This document shows, in pieces, positions 7,785 through 17,029 of a stretch of DNA of 22,022 nucleotides (position 1 is the first letter of the stretch; every line of letters starts with the position of its first letter). Location of the stretch: IMG/VR virus record IMGVR_UViG_3300027522_001902, positions 1 through 22,022 of that record, one strand, 5' to 3'. A model generated the notes under the pieces. It was not told where the DNA came from. It did not search any database and saw only the letters and a list, made by a program, of their open reading frames with translations. A program made the translations under genes and the position numbers. The DNA is from a virus.

Positions 7785-8676
7785 TAAATGGACACCATCT
7801 ACAGGATTTATCGTTTGGAGTCTTAGTATACTCCTTCGATTGATACATATCATCCTTAAAACAATCCTCAATAAATGCATGAAGATCCTGAGTTACCCTA
7901 TTAAGAGTTGTTTTGCCTGAAGATGGAACATAATATTGGATGCGACTAGCCGACGCAGGATATCTAGGCTTTTTAGGTATTTTGCGCTTTACTATAAAAT
8001 ATTTACAATCGATTTCTTCTACTGGTATATTATATTGTTCTGCAAAATATTTTTTATATAATACCATCTGGGACATTTTAATTTTATCCTCTTTATCCCA
8101 CTTCCCCCAACCTCTAGTAGAAGTTTTAATATCCCAAATACTTACTTTTTTAAGATCCTCATCATAAAAAACTAAATCAAGTTTACCATATAACATAATA
8201 TTAGGATGGTCTTTATGGGGGGGTGTTAAGATAGGCATTTCTATCCCTAAAAGTCTAGTTCCCCTTTTTGTAAAGTGCATTTGCCGTCTTTCAAGGAAAA
8301 AATCAATAATATTTAACCCATCATTAACAAATTCAGCAATTTCCTTTGGGGTAGAAAAATTACTACCAATTTGTTCTTTATAATCGTTATACATTTTTAA
8401 AAAACGTTGTTGGAAATCCTTATGAATAGGAAATTCATCCGCGGCTTTAATAGATGTATTGTACATTAAACCTAAATACTCTTGTAGTGTTTCATGCATT
8501 GCTGATCCAAACGCCAAGTGGATATTTGGTGGTTGCTTCAATTTATCAATATACATTAACTTCCATTTATGGGGGCATGATAACCATAATGAAAGTTGTG
8601 AATAGGAAACATGTTTACCTTTTTTAAAGTCAATTTCCGGAACTACTGTATTTTGTATATTTTCTAATATGCTCAT
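7744..8676 (-). CDS. PD-(D/E)XK nuclease with Fe-S cluster (Cas4/RecB-like)
   Basis: The protein has 310 residues. SYSQLSLWLSCPHKWKL (24-40) is the usual N-terminal motif of RecB/AddB/Cas4-type nucleases, with C34 as the first cluster cysteine. HETLQEYL follows. The catalytic core is GKLDLVFYD (the Asp) and WDIKTS (E/DxK) in the middle of the protein, then a QMVLYKKYF motif (Q..Y). The C-terminus has CRWC and a last Cys at 292, 295 and 304, giving with C34 a four-cysteine 4Fe-4S site. The family degrades or trims DNA ends, 5'-3' in Cas4. Downstream of the clamp loader and Nmad1 genes, it probably takes part in phage replication or recombination. There is no helicase domain and no CRISPR array in this window. 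Confidence 0.85.
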   Translation of the reverse strand: MSILENIQNTVVPEIDFKKGKHVSYSQLSLWLSCPHKWKLMYIDKLKQPPNIHLAFGSAMHETLQEYLGLMYNTSIKAADEFPIHKDFQQRFLKMYNDYKEQIGSNFSTPKEIAEFVNDGLNIIDFFLERRQMHFTKRGTRLLGIEMPILTPPHKDHPNIMLYGKLDLVFYDEDLKKVSIWDIKTSTRGWGKWDKEDKIKMSQMVLYKKYFAEQYNIPVEEIDCKYFIVKRKIPKKPRYPASASRIQYYVPSSGKTTLNRVTQDLHAFIEDCFKDDMYQSKEYTKTPNDKSCRWCPFNDKPELCDKKSTS

Positions 8677-8692
8677 ATCGTGAATATACGAA
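8676..8692 (-). promoter_or_regulatory. Shared motif before nuclease gene (copy A)
   Basis: On the coding strand TTCGTATATTCACGATA runs directly into the nuclease start codon. A near copy (15 of 17 bases) lies at 16991-17007, before another gene. The core CGTn4ACG is nearly palindromic. It may be a promoter element or operator. Two copies are weak evidence. Confidence 0.35.
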
Positions 8693-8697
8693 GAAAG

Positions 8698-8713
8698 ATT
8701 TGGTTTTCCAAAT
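8698..8713 (-). other. Short stem-loop after the DUF1599 gene
   Basis: ATTTGG and CCAAAT form a 6-base-pair stem with a four-base loop directly after the stop codon of the DUF1599 gene. On the coding strand it is followed by CTTTCTT, not a real U-tract. It could be a weak terminator or RNA-end protector; I would not call it a terminator. Confidence 0.3.
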
Positions 8714-9070
8714 TTATTTGAATTTACCTTGCTGTACTATTTGGCTTATAATTCCATATACACTAAGATCTTTAAGTGTATCTTCTACAGATTCTCCTAC
8801 TGTGTCAGGTTCTCCTAATACAACTAAATTTTTTAGTCGTTGGATTTTATCATTCATTCGAAACCATAATCCTGTAAGAGATAATTTAATATCTCCTTCT
8901 GTTTCTAAATTTGTTCCTACATTAATATTAGAGGACCCATAATTACGATGTTTTTTACAGAATAAAATATATTGTTCCATCATAATCTTTTTATATTCCG
9001 CGGTAAGTTCGGGGTATTTTTCTTCACACCACTTTACAGCGGCGTCGTCTTCGGGGGTAAAGTCTATCAT
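8714..9070 (-). CDS. DUF1599 / nucleotide modification-associated domain 1 protein
   Basis: The protein has 118 residues and matches the pattern of DUF1599 (Nmad1) along its length: CKKHRNYGSSN (38-48), LWFRMNDKIQRLKNLV (69-84), then GESVEDTLKDLSVYGII (92-108). The conserved KHRxYG, RMxDKxxRLKN and VEDTLxDLxxY elements are all present. The family was defined by its occurrence next to nucleotide-modifying genes in phages. Its chemical role is not established as far as I know; the all-helical layout resembles MazG-type NTP pyrophosphohydrolases. It overlaps the clamp loader small subunit gene at ATGA. Presence in a phage with FolE, QueE and QueC fits a modified-DNA lifestyle. Confidence 0.8.
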   Translation of the reverse strand: MIDFTPEDDAAVKWCEEKYPELTAEYKKIMMEQYILFCKKHRNYGSSNINVGTNLETEGDIKLSLTGLWFRMNDKIQRLKNLVVLGEPDTVGESVEDTLKDLSVYGIISQIVQQGKFK

Positions 9071-9489
9071 TTTTTTATTAATTTTTTTATTTCACTTTCT
9101 TGTATTCCTAAACGATTAAGAAGTAATTTTAAATCTTTTTTGTCTAAAATATTTAGATAATCATCTACTTGTTGGTGGGAACATTCAAAATGTCTACTTA
9201 ATATTACTAGTAGTTGAGGGTTGAATTTTTTGTCTTTTTTCCCCTTAATCCATTTTTTAAATCTAAAATTATTTGGTAGCATATTTTGATAATACTTAAA
9301 TATTTCAGCCGGGGTTAATTGTCCCCCTGTGTGGGGTTGAAGGTTATTAACTATGTCTAAATAATCAGATGTGAAGCTAAGGGCACGGTTTATTATAAAT
9401 GTGTTCCAGCTTTTTTGTTCTTCATCATTTAAATCTTCCCATTTAACTTCCTTATTATGGACTAATTTTAAATAATCAAATGGCGTCAT
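9067..9489 (-). CDS. Clamp loader small subunit (T4 gp62-like)
   Basis: The preferred start is the ATG at 9489 (140 residues, MTPFDYLKLVHNKEVKW); an in-frame ATG at 9516 and a TTG at 9537 also exist. T4 gp62 is about 187 residues, and I see a weak but ordered match: NTFIINRALSFTSDYLDIVN corresponds to the KFMVENALSQFP region of gp62, and FKYYQNMLPNNFRFKKWIK to FNYLMAAVPRGKRYGKWAK. gp62 joins four gp44 ATPases to load the sliding clamp on primer ends. The gp44-like gene is two short genes upstream and the clamp gene is in the same cluster, which supports this strongly. The N-terminal and C-terminal regions are shorter than in T4. Start choice is uncertain. Confidence 0.72.
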   Translation of the reverse strand: MTPFDYLKLVHNKEVKWEDLNDEEQKSWNTFIINRALSFTSDYLDIVNNLQPHTGGQLTPAEIFKYYQNMLPNNFRFKKWIKGKKDKKFNPQLLVILSRHFECSHQQVDDYLNILDKKDLKLLLNRLGIQESEIKKLIKK

Positions 9490-9694
9490 CCTTTGGGAGA
9501 AATTCTTTATTAACATGACTACATTTAGAACAAGCAAATACAGGAATAGGAATTAATGCTGGTTGTCCAGTAGGAGAGAGCATAGGTGATAGTTTACGCA
9601 TCATATTTACTTGGGTAAAGTGTTCATTTCCACACTCATCACAAACTACCGGGGTTGTTTGGGTAATATCTACATTAAAATTTTGTTGTTGCAT
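9476..9694 (-). CDS. Small zinc-ribbon protein
   Basis: The protein has 72 residues. Two CxxC knuckles, CDECG at about 18-22 and CSKC near 55-58, make a rubredoxin-like zinc site; between them is the loop MMRKLSPMLSPTGQPALIPI. It lies between the clamp loader subunits with 1-base (TGATG) and 14-base overlaps to its neighbours. The position suggests a job in replication or late transcription, but the sequence does not show which. Similar small CxxC proteins occur beside replication genes of marine T4-like phages as I recall. Confidence 0.7.
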   Translation of the reverse strand: MQQQNFNVDITQTTPVVCDECGNEHFTQVNMMRKLSPMLSPTGQPALIPIPVFACSKCSHVNKEFLPKDDAI

Positions 9695-9822
9695 CAGTTG
9701 TTATGTTTATTGGGGTTATTTAATCTAGCAGCTATTTTACTAGATCTATTATATTTTTTATTAAACCACACATACCATTCACTTAGTTGTTTTAGGTTTT
9801 GTTTGGGGGAATTTACACTCAT
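9694..9822 (-). CDS. 42-residue protein between clamp loader genes
   Basis: A complete short frame, beginning MSVNSPKQNLKQLSEWYVWF and ending in NNPNKHNN, starts at an ATGA overlap with the gp44-like stop. It ends in a TGATG overlap with the zinc-ribbon start. Both junctions are the same kind seen between certain genes here, so translation by coupling is likely. It is basic and contains one probable amphipathic helix (residues 9-30). I do not recognise a family. It fills what would otherwise be a 124-base gap. Confidence 0.65.
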   Translation of the reverse strand: MSVNSPKQNLKQLSEWYVWFNKKYNRSSKIAARLNNPNKHNN

Positions 9823-10708
9823 AATTTTATTAATTTATTTAGCATAGCAGCAACACATATTTCTTTATCTATAACAAAACTGTATTCATATTGATATTGG
9901 GAAATAATTATTATTGCTTCACCAATATCCTTAGTATATTCTTCTACATTATCATATAAACATCTAAATAATGACTCAAATTGTTGTGCACCACTATCGG
10001 CAATTATCTGTCTGATATCATTTAGTTTAGCTTTGTTTTTTAAGGCAGCTACTACCTTATTTTCAAAATCCGTATTAATTAGTGATTTTGAATCAAGGAT
10101 TAATTTGCCCCCTTTTACACTACCTTGTACTGTGTTAAGGATTTTACGAATATCAGGGTAATGGGTTATAATTATTTTTCCTAAATCTTCTTTAGTAAAT
10201 TTTATTTCTTCCTGTTCACATATTTGTAATATGTGTTGTCCCACTTCCTTTTTAGAAGGTGGTATAATACCGAAGGCGACACAACGGGATTGTAAAGGGT
10301 TAATGATACGGTCCAGATAATTACATGTAAAAATAAACCTACAAGAGTTACTAAAAGTTTCAATAACATTCCTGAGGGTTGCTTGTGCTTGGGGGGTAAG
10401 ATAATCCGCTTCATCTAATATTACTATTTTTAATCCATTAAATCCTATACTTGAAGCAAATGGAATTATTTTATCCCTAATAGTATCAATACCCCTTTCA
10501 TCAGAGGCATTAATGTAAAGGTGATCTGCCTCTAGTTGTTTAACTATTAGTTTAGCCAGCGAGGTTTTTCCTGTCCCCGCTGGACCAAACAATAGTAGAT
10601 TTTGTAGAGTACCCTCTGTTATATATTCTTGGACTTTATCTCTAACAGTACTGTCACCAATAAAGTTATCAAGATCATGAGGTCTATATTTTTCTACAAA
10701 TAAATCCA

Positions 10709-10709
<1 letters not shown>
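9819..10709 (-). CDS. Clamp loader large subunit, AAA+ ATPase (T4 gp44-like)
   Basis: The protein has 296 residues. It shows the RFC-type start LFVEKYRPHDLDNFIG (3-18), Walker A GPAGTGKT (42-49), Walker B ILDEAD (97-102), sensor 1 (FTCN, 127-130) and the SRC arginine-finger motif (141-143). The C-terminal 100 residues form the helical collar. T4 gp44 is 319 residues with the same order. It works as a homotetramer with gp62 to open and load the clamp, using ATP. The ATG overlaps the GroEL stop by one base (TAATG). The clamp, both polymerase genes and the small loader subunit lie within 7 kb on the same strand, so the whole replisome is probably co-expressed. Confidence 0.95.
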
Positions 10710-12627
<1,918 letters not shown>

Positions 12628-12640
12628 TTTTTATATAATT

Positions 12641-13369
12641 TTATTGGTTTTGATTACGTACAAGGTAATAATTAGTTTCTAGGTCTCCAAATTTAAATGC
12701 AAAAGTCATTAATCCTTTTGGGTTTATTTGGACAAATCCTAATTCAAATCCTTTATTGTGCTTAAATATTTCTTTTACTAAGTCAGCATTGAATGGGATA
12801 TTATCTAAATTAACATCTAGACCCCCCTCTTCTACATTTATTGCAAAAGAAACAGAATTTGTTGAAGTTGTTCCAATAGTAAACATTACTTCTTTTGAAG
12901 TAAATCCATCCCTAGTGGAGATGTAAAATACTTCTTCACCTACAGCATCTTTTGCCTTGATAAATTTAGTAGTAAATTCTTCATTTAATTCTATTTCAAC
13001 ATTTCCCTCCATTTTATTAATTGTAGGGACAGTTGGTATTACTTGGGGATCTGCTAGATTAAAGGAAATATCCATACTAGTATCAGCTAGTATAAATTTA
13101 GATGGAGTACCACCCTCTTTATTAATATCAAACATTACTTCGTTTTCAAGTATTCCTAATAGTTTACTTAATGTTGAGGTACTATATATACCAAATTCAC
13201 CTACGGGGAATTTGAAGTTTTTGCTAATTACTTTTCCCACTAAACTTTGTGAGTCATTAATAAATTTAGCACTTAAGGATTCACTATCTGAAACCCATTT
13301 AACGCGTTCTATATTACCACCTAAGTGGTATTTTGATATAAAACGGTCTATTATTCTTTTATCTGTCAT
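12641..13369 (-). CDS. DNA sliding clamp (T4 gp45-like)
   Basis: The protein has 242 residues, close to the 228 of T4 gp45. It matches gp45 in order: FGIYSTSTLSKLLGIL (58-73) aligns with the VAIYDLNGFLGILSLV strand-helix, and the FILADTSMDISFNLADP region aligns with KIADARSTIFWPAADP. Two clamp domains are implied, so it should form a trimer round DNA. It tethers the polymerase and, in T4, also activates late transcription. The ATG overlaps the stop of the C-terminal polymerase gene (TAATG). The charged N-terminal helix (RIIDRFISKYHLGG) is normal for the family. Confidence 0.85.
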   Translation of the reverse strand: MTDKRIIDRFISKYHLGGNIERVKWVSDSESLSAKFINDSQSLVGKVISKNFKFPVGEFGIYSTSTLSKLLGILENEVMFDINKEGGTPSKFILADTSMDISFNLADPQVIPTVPTINKMEGNVEIELNEEFTTKFIKAKDAVGEEVFYISTRDGFTSKEVMFTIGTTSTNSVSFAINVEEGGLDVNLDNIPFNADLVKEIFKHNKGFELGFVQINPKGLMTFAFKFGDLETNYYLVRNQNQ

Positions 13370-14295
13370 TAGAATGAGAAAAAATTATTTACGTGTGTAT
13401 TGAGTGTTAAACTACCCCAACTTAAGTCTTGGTAGAAAGTTTCTAATTTGTTTTTTAAAATTGAGTCAAATGCTTTGTCTCTATCTATATATGTTTCCAC
13501 GAATGTACGAACTTCCTCTGGAAAATCAAAATCTAAGAAACCCATTGTGTCAATTTTATAAGGATTGTCTTTTAGATAAACCCATTTAATTTTATCCCCC
13601 TGTACTATTTGGGAGTGTTTTCTGTCTAATCCTTTAAATTTAAGGAAATCATTATAACGAACCGCTGCTTTAACGTTTACAGGGGTTCCTGTTTTTAGTA
13701 CTGTAAATATATTTCCGGCCCCCGGGGGACGTTCAACATATTTTTTAATGTCCTTTACACCTGTGGGTTTGCCCAATTGTTCCAGTGGTAAATCATTTAG
13801 GCTGTTTTTAAATTCTAGAATTTCTAAATCTATTTTGTCCCTTGTAGCTCCAAATAGGATTTTATTTAGAATGCTATTAAAGAACTTTTTAAATAGAGGT
13901 GGGAAGTTTGATTTCATAAAATCAAGACCCTTAACATCAATATCTTTTACTTTCATACCATCCTTTTTAGTAATGTACTGGGCATATCTACGTTTACCTG
14001 AGAAAAAACCTGAGCGAATAGTGCATTCGGTTTTCATCTCTAGACGATGGGATTTAATATTAAAAGCTTCTATAGCAAGAGTATCATAATACTCTGTGAT
14101 TAGGTCCTGGTATTTAAGAGCTATTTTTTCTAAAAGGTTATCTTGTTCTTCTTCTGGTAATTCAGAAAAATTAGGATATAAATGCTTTAAAAGTGGTTCA
14201 GCATGAAAGTAATTAGAATCTGTGTCTACATATGTGCAAAGATTTTTATCGCCTTCTTTACAAATCCACCAGGGTATTTCTTCTTGGTTAGTCAT
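13369..14295 (-). CDS. DNA polymerase B, C-terminal part (motif C, palm and thumb)
   Basis: The protein has 308 residues and carries the part of a T4-like polymerase that the upstream gene lacks. YVDTDS at 22-27 is motif C, with catalytic D24 and D26. GKRRYAQYITKKDG (near 100) corresponds to the KKRYALN element of T4 gp43, and DIDVKGLDFMKSNFPP to its MGMETQQSSTPK region. The thumb follows. The last residues, NTHVNNFFSF, resemble a clamp-binding peptide (small residue-xx-hydrophobic-xx-FF). With the 571-residue partner the total is 879, near the 898 of T4 gp43. The first 15 residues (MTNQEEIPWWICKEG) are extra to the fold and could be the contact with the other half. See the findings for the split. 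Confidence 0.92.
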   Translation of the reverse strand: MTNQEEIPWWICKEGDKNLCTYVDTDSNYFHAEPLLKHLYPNFSELPEEEQDNLLEKIALKYQDLITEYYDTLAIEAFNIKSHRLEMKTECTIRSGFFSGKRRYAQYITKKDGMKVKDIDVKGLDFMKSNFPPLFKKFFNSILNKILFGATRDKIDLEILEFKNSLNDLPLEQLGKPTGVKDIKKYVERPPGAGNIFTVLKTGTPVNVKAAVRYNDFLKFKGLDRKHSQIVQGDKIKWVYLKDNPYKIDTMGFLDFDFPEEVRTFVETYIDRDKAFDSILKNKLETFYQDLSWGSLTLNTHVNNFFSF

Positions 14296-14298
14296 ATA

Positions 14299-14562
14299 TT
14301 AAAATCTATCGTCTATTCCAGGTGATTTGATAATTCCCCCATCTTTCTCTCCTCTAGATGTTAATATAGTTTCTTGAATTCTTATTTCAAAAAGATTTCC
14401 TAGTATTCGTAATTTTCCCCCTTGTTGGGTCATTTTTCTAAAAAAAGTAATCTGTCTGTCGTTCCAGTCTTTTGAAAGTTCAATTATTTTTTCTTTTCTA
14501 ACATATTCACCATTTAATTTGATGATAACATTACTTCTTATTGATTGAGGGGTAAGTGCCAT
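14299..14562 (-). CDS. 87-residue protein inside the split polymerase locus
   Basis: The protein begins MALTPQSIRSNVIIKLNGEY and ends KSPGIDDRF. It is rich in Lys, Arg, Ile and Gly; the middle (ELSKDWNDRQITFFRKMTQQ) looks helical and the following GGKLRILGNLFEIRIQE looks like beta hairpin. I see no HNH, GIY-YIG or LAGLIDADG motif, no intein splice motif and no zinc site. Its start overlaps the stop of the N-terminal polymerase gene (TAATG), and its stop lies three bases from the C-terminal polymerase start. It is thus made together with both halves. It could be a bridging subunit, a remnant of the insertion that caused the split, or an unrelated passenger. Confidence 0.75.
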   Translation of the reverse strand: MALTPQSIRSNVIIKLNGEYVRKEKIIELSKDWNDRQITFFRKMTQQGGKLRILGNLFEIRIQETILTSRGEKDGGIIKSPGIDDRF

Positions 14563-16277
14563 TATAGTTCTAATTTTAATTCGTTTCTTAATACTTTATT
14601 CATATGTGTATTTGCAAACAAAGCAGATTCTTGAATAATTCTTTGACCACTTAAAGTTATAGCTTCACTAAGGATAACACTACCATACCTAAAACTAGGT
14701 AATGCTGTAGCTCCATAAAGTGAGTTTAATAAAATTTTCATAGTGTATTGTTTAAGGTGGTTTTGTTCACCATCTTTTTTATTTCCGTTTTGGTATGCTA
14801 ATTTCATAGCTTTTTTATACCTAACTCGTTCATCAAACCATTTAGATAGGATAACTGAAAGTACAGATTTTTTATCTGTTCTAAACATAACACCATTTGC
14901 AGTAACAGTTAGATTATGTTGTTTAATTTTATCTATTATATCAATTACGCGCGTATTCTGCGTTTTACGCGCGATATTTTCAAGGGGAAGTGTAATTTCA
15001 TGGTCTGTGGCGACCATAGATTCTAAATCGTTTAAACCCAGTCTATTATTTCTATCATTATAGACATCTAAAATCCTACCAATGTATGTTTCCTTTCCTA
15101 TATTAAGAGACATAATAATTGATGGGTATAGTGATGTAAGATCTTCATCAAACATGTAGTTATAAATACCTGTTTTTGGGCAGAATAAATAACCACCTGC
15201 GTAATTTTTCTTTGTTATAGGATTAAGTTCTTTATTTGGGGGTATCGTATTTTGAGCAATAAGCCAACTAGAAATAGCCCCATCATGGATGCGAGATGAT
15301 TGATAAACTTCCTCATATAATATTTTACCTTTATGAGCAAGGTTTTTTGTTAGCTCTATGTATTTAAATTTTTCATCTAATTTTTTTAAAATTAAAACAT
15401 CAACGAAGTTATACTCAATAAATTTTTCTTTATCCTCTGTAAACAACCTATCAAGTGATCCCTCATATTCGATTTTCTTTTGATCTACATATTTCTCTCC
15501 TAGGGAATCAAGTTTGTATGATGGTTCATCTTTAAAACTATATTTTTTGTGTAAACGTATATAATCTAAAGAAGCAACTCCAGCAATGCGGATAGGAGCA
15601 TCTTCACTCCAATGACGTTCCTCTATGATATTAATAGGGGACATTCTACTTGCAGTACGTTTACCCATAGTATTTTTAATTCTGTAATATAGGTAAGGGA
15701 TGTCAAAGTAATCACTATTGTATCCAACTAGGATATCTGGTTGGACTTCTTCCATCATTGAAAGAAATTTATCAAGTAAATCGGTTTCCCTAGATACTGG
15801 GATTACTTCCCTCCCTTGACTATCAAAAGTATTTTCAAGTTTTCCTTCTTTATCAACAATAACAATTTTCCATTCATCTACTTGACGATCCCACCATGCT
15901 ATTGAAGTAACGGGTTTTGGGGCGGATTTAATATATTCAGGAGTTAAAGCACCCCCCATTTCAATCTCAATATCAAAAAATAATTCTCGGTGAGTCACTG
16001 AAGGGGTATCATTATCACCATATTTATCAATAAGAAACTTAGTATGAATATTTCCTTTAGTATGATCTGAGTAATGCATTCTAGGATCTTCTCTATTCCA
16101 ATTAGATACTTTTTTTAAAGCTTCCCCCTTTAAACCTTGGTGGGTTGATTGGTTAGGTTGACATTCTATATAGCCATAATTTTGAAATTCTTCTTCAAAA
16201 TATCCTTCATCAGTCCATAGATGCATTCTATAATGATTCCATTCATCACCCCTTTGAACATAACAATTTTTATACAT
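14562..16277 (-). CDS. DNA polymerase B, N-terminal part (exonuclease, motifs A and B)
   Basis: The protein has 571 residues. The 3'-5' exonuclease is complete: Exo I LFFDIEIE (99-106, D102/E104), Exo II GYNSDYFD (185-192, D192) and Exo III YNFVD (289-293, D293). Polymerase motif A is DEDLTSLYPSI (377-387, D379 catalytic) and motif B is KILLNSLYGATA (514-525). The chain then runs through the helix aligned with T4 FGQVGIQWIARKI and stops at NELKLEL, just before where motif C (DTDS) should be. It therefore has only one of the two catalytic metal-binding aspartate sets and must need the partner gene at 13369-14295 to polymerise. The exonuclease alone should work. It overlaps the thioredoxin stop by one base. 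Confidence 0.95.
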   Translation of the reverse strand: MYKNCYVQRGDEWNHYRMHLWTDEGYFEEEFQNYGYIECQPNQSTHQGLKGEALKKVSNWNREDPRMHYSDHTKGNIHTKFLIDKYGDNDTPSVTHRELFFDIEIEMGGALTPEYIKSAPKPVTSIAWWDRQVDEWKIVIVDKEGKLENTFDSQGREVIPVSRETDLLDKFLSMMEEVQPDILVGYNSDYFDIPYLYYRIKNTMGKRTASRMSPINIIEERHWSEDAPIRIAGVASLDYIRLHKKYSFKDEPSYKLDSLGEKYVDQKKIEYEGSLDRLFTEDKEKFIEYNFVDVLILKKLDEKFKYIELTKNLAHKGKILYEEVYQSSRIHDGAISSWLIAQNTIPPNKELNPITKKNYAGGYLFCPKTGIYNYMFDEDLTSLYPSIIMSLNIGKETYIGRILDVYNDRNNRLGLNDLESMVATDHEITLPLENIARKTQNTRVIDIIDKIKQHNLTVTANGVMFRTDKKSVLSVILSKWFDERVRYKKAMKLAYQNGNKKDGEQNHLKQYTMKILLNSLYGATALPSFRYGSVILSEAITLSGQRIIQESALFANTHMNKVLRNELKLEL

Positions 16278-16528
16278 TAATCTTGATTATATAGCTTAAT
16301 ATACATACTTTTTTTGTTAAGACCAACTTTCCTCCCCGAGTCAACTCCATCTATAGTTAAAACTACTGTAGGGATATTTCTGATATTAAAACCATCAGCA
16401 GCATCCTGGTTAGTGTCTATGTTAATCTTTTGAACATTCATTCCCTCTTGGGAAAGTTCTTCCATAAGGGGGCCTAATTGTTTACAGGGTTCACACCAAT
16501 CAGCACTAAAATACAATAACTTTTTCAT
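16277..16528 (-). CDS. Thioredoxin-like protein
   Basis: The protein has 83 residues. The redox centre is WCEPCK (residues 11-16, C12 and C15) after the strand LLYFSA, and the cis-proline is in NIPTVV (about 52-57). It is shorter than bacterial thioredoxin (about 105), beginning directly at the central strand. It probably supplies electrons to a phage or host reductase such as ribonucleotide reductase, or acts as a disulfide reductant. Its stop overlaps the start of the polymerase gene. In T7, host thioredoxin is a polymerase processivity factor, but that concerns a family A enzyme, and this phage has its own clamp, so I do not propose it here. Confidence 0.88.
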   Translation of the reverse strand: MKKLLYFSADWCEPCKQLGPLMEELSQEGMNVQKINIDTNQDAADGFNIRNIPTVVLTIDGVDSGRKVGLNKKSMYIKLYNQD

Positions 16529-16692
16529 ACTAATTCTTCTAAAATTCCTACAAATTCACTAACAAGAAGTAAAATTGTAGCTGCAAGTAGGTTAAAGGGG
16601 ATAAAGATATATCCTATCATCCTAATTGCTGATTTAATAAAACTTATAATTTGATGATTTCTAGCATCTGGTAGTTGTTGTTTATCCTTCAT
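16525..16692 (-). CDS. Small single-span membrane protein (55 aa)
   Basis: A short complete frame runs from an ATG at 16692 to a TGA overlapping the thioredoxin start (ATGA). The protein begins MKDKQQLPDARNHQIISFIK, then has a hydrophobic span at about residues 26-45 (with FIPFNLLAATILLL), and ends FVGILEELV. The positive N-terminus suggests that it faces the cytoplasm. Proteins of this pattern with the same EE(L/M)V ending occur, to my recollection, in marine T4-like phages, but I cannot name a role. It fills the gap upstream of thioredoxin. Confidence 0.65.
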   Translation of the reverse strand: MKDKQQLPDARNHQIISFIKSAIRMIGYIFIPFNLLAATILLLVSEFVGILEELV

Positions 16693-16695
16693 AAT

Positions 16696-16971
16696 TTAGG
16701 TATTTTTAAAATTACTTAAAAGTTGGTTTCTTGTTTGATTATAACTTTCCATAAATTCGGAAAGGTTATATTTTTCTCTTTTATTAGCTAGTAACATCCT
16801 AGATATTTTTCTAATTATTGAATCTATTGAGGTAAAATATCCCTGGGGGATATCTTTACCGTCTACTAAAACATATTGATCCTCTTCTACTAATATAGTG
16901 TAAGGGGCTATTGAAGGATCATTAATTATACTTTTTGCCTTAGTTTGACCTTTTTGTCTTCCTTTTCTCAT
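16696..16971 (-). CDS. Small basic phage protein of unknown function (91 aa)
   Basis: I chose the ATG at 16971 (MRKGRQKGQTKAKS) because an upstream frame start at 17010 would include the promoter-like gap. The N-terminal 20 residues are strongly basic. Then comes DPSIAPYTILVEEDQYVLVDG and GYFTSIDSIIRKISRMLL, a short alpha-beta fold. The pattern of DPxIxPYxIxVEEx and GYFTSIxxx is one I recall from T4-like phages of marine bacteria, with no function assigned. Its leader is A-rich and follows TATAAT. Confidence 0.6.
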   Translation of the reverse strand: MRKGRQKGQTKAKSIINDPSIAPYTILVEEDQYVLVDGKDIPQGYFTSIDSIIRKISRMLLANKREKYNLSEFMESYNQTRNQLLSNFKNT

Positions 16972-16990
16972 AACTTTTAATTTTTTATTA

Positions 16991-17007
16991 TACCGTAAAT
17001 ATACGAA
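16991..17007 (-). promoter_or_regulatory. Shared motif before the 91-aa gene (copy B), with TATAAT
   Basis: On the coding strand TTCGTATATTTACGGTA is 15 of 17 identical to the copy ending at the nuclease start codon (8676-8692). In this copy the last two bases start TATAAT at 16987-16992, 16 bases before the ATG of the gene at 16971. This gap between the MazG-like gene and the 91-aa gene is one of the larger ones here. A promoter is plausible, but no good -35 sequence is visible at standard spacing. Confidence 0.4.
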
Positions 17008-17029
17008 CAAATTTTTAGGTTACACGGGT

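Noticed and set aside
6723-7880. Longer 385-residue version of the membrane protein
   Set aside because: The extra 32 N-terminal residues overlap the conserved Fe-S end of the nuclease gene and are basic and irregular; the ATG at 7784 gives a clean start.
14296-14562. Intein or group I intron joining the polymerase halves
   Set aside because: No intein splice residues are at the ends, both halves have their own start and stop codons, and the insert is a short coding frame too small and too protein-like for a typical intron.
16277-16528. Thioredoxin as polymerase processivity factor (T7 style)
   Set aside because: The polymerase is family B without a T7-type thioredoxin-binding loop, and a gp45-like clamp and both loader subunits are encoded nearby.
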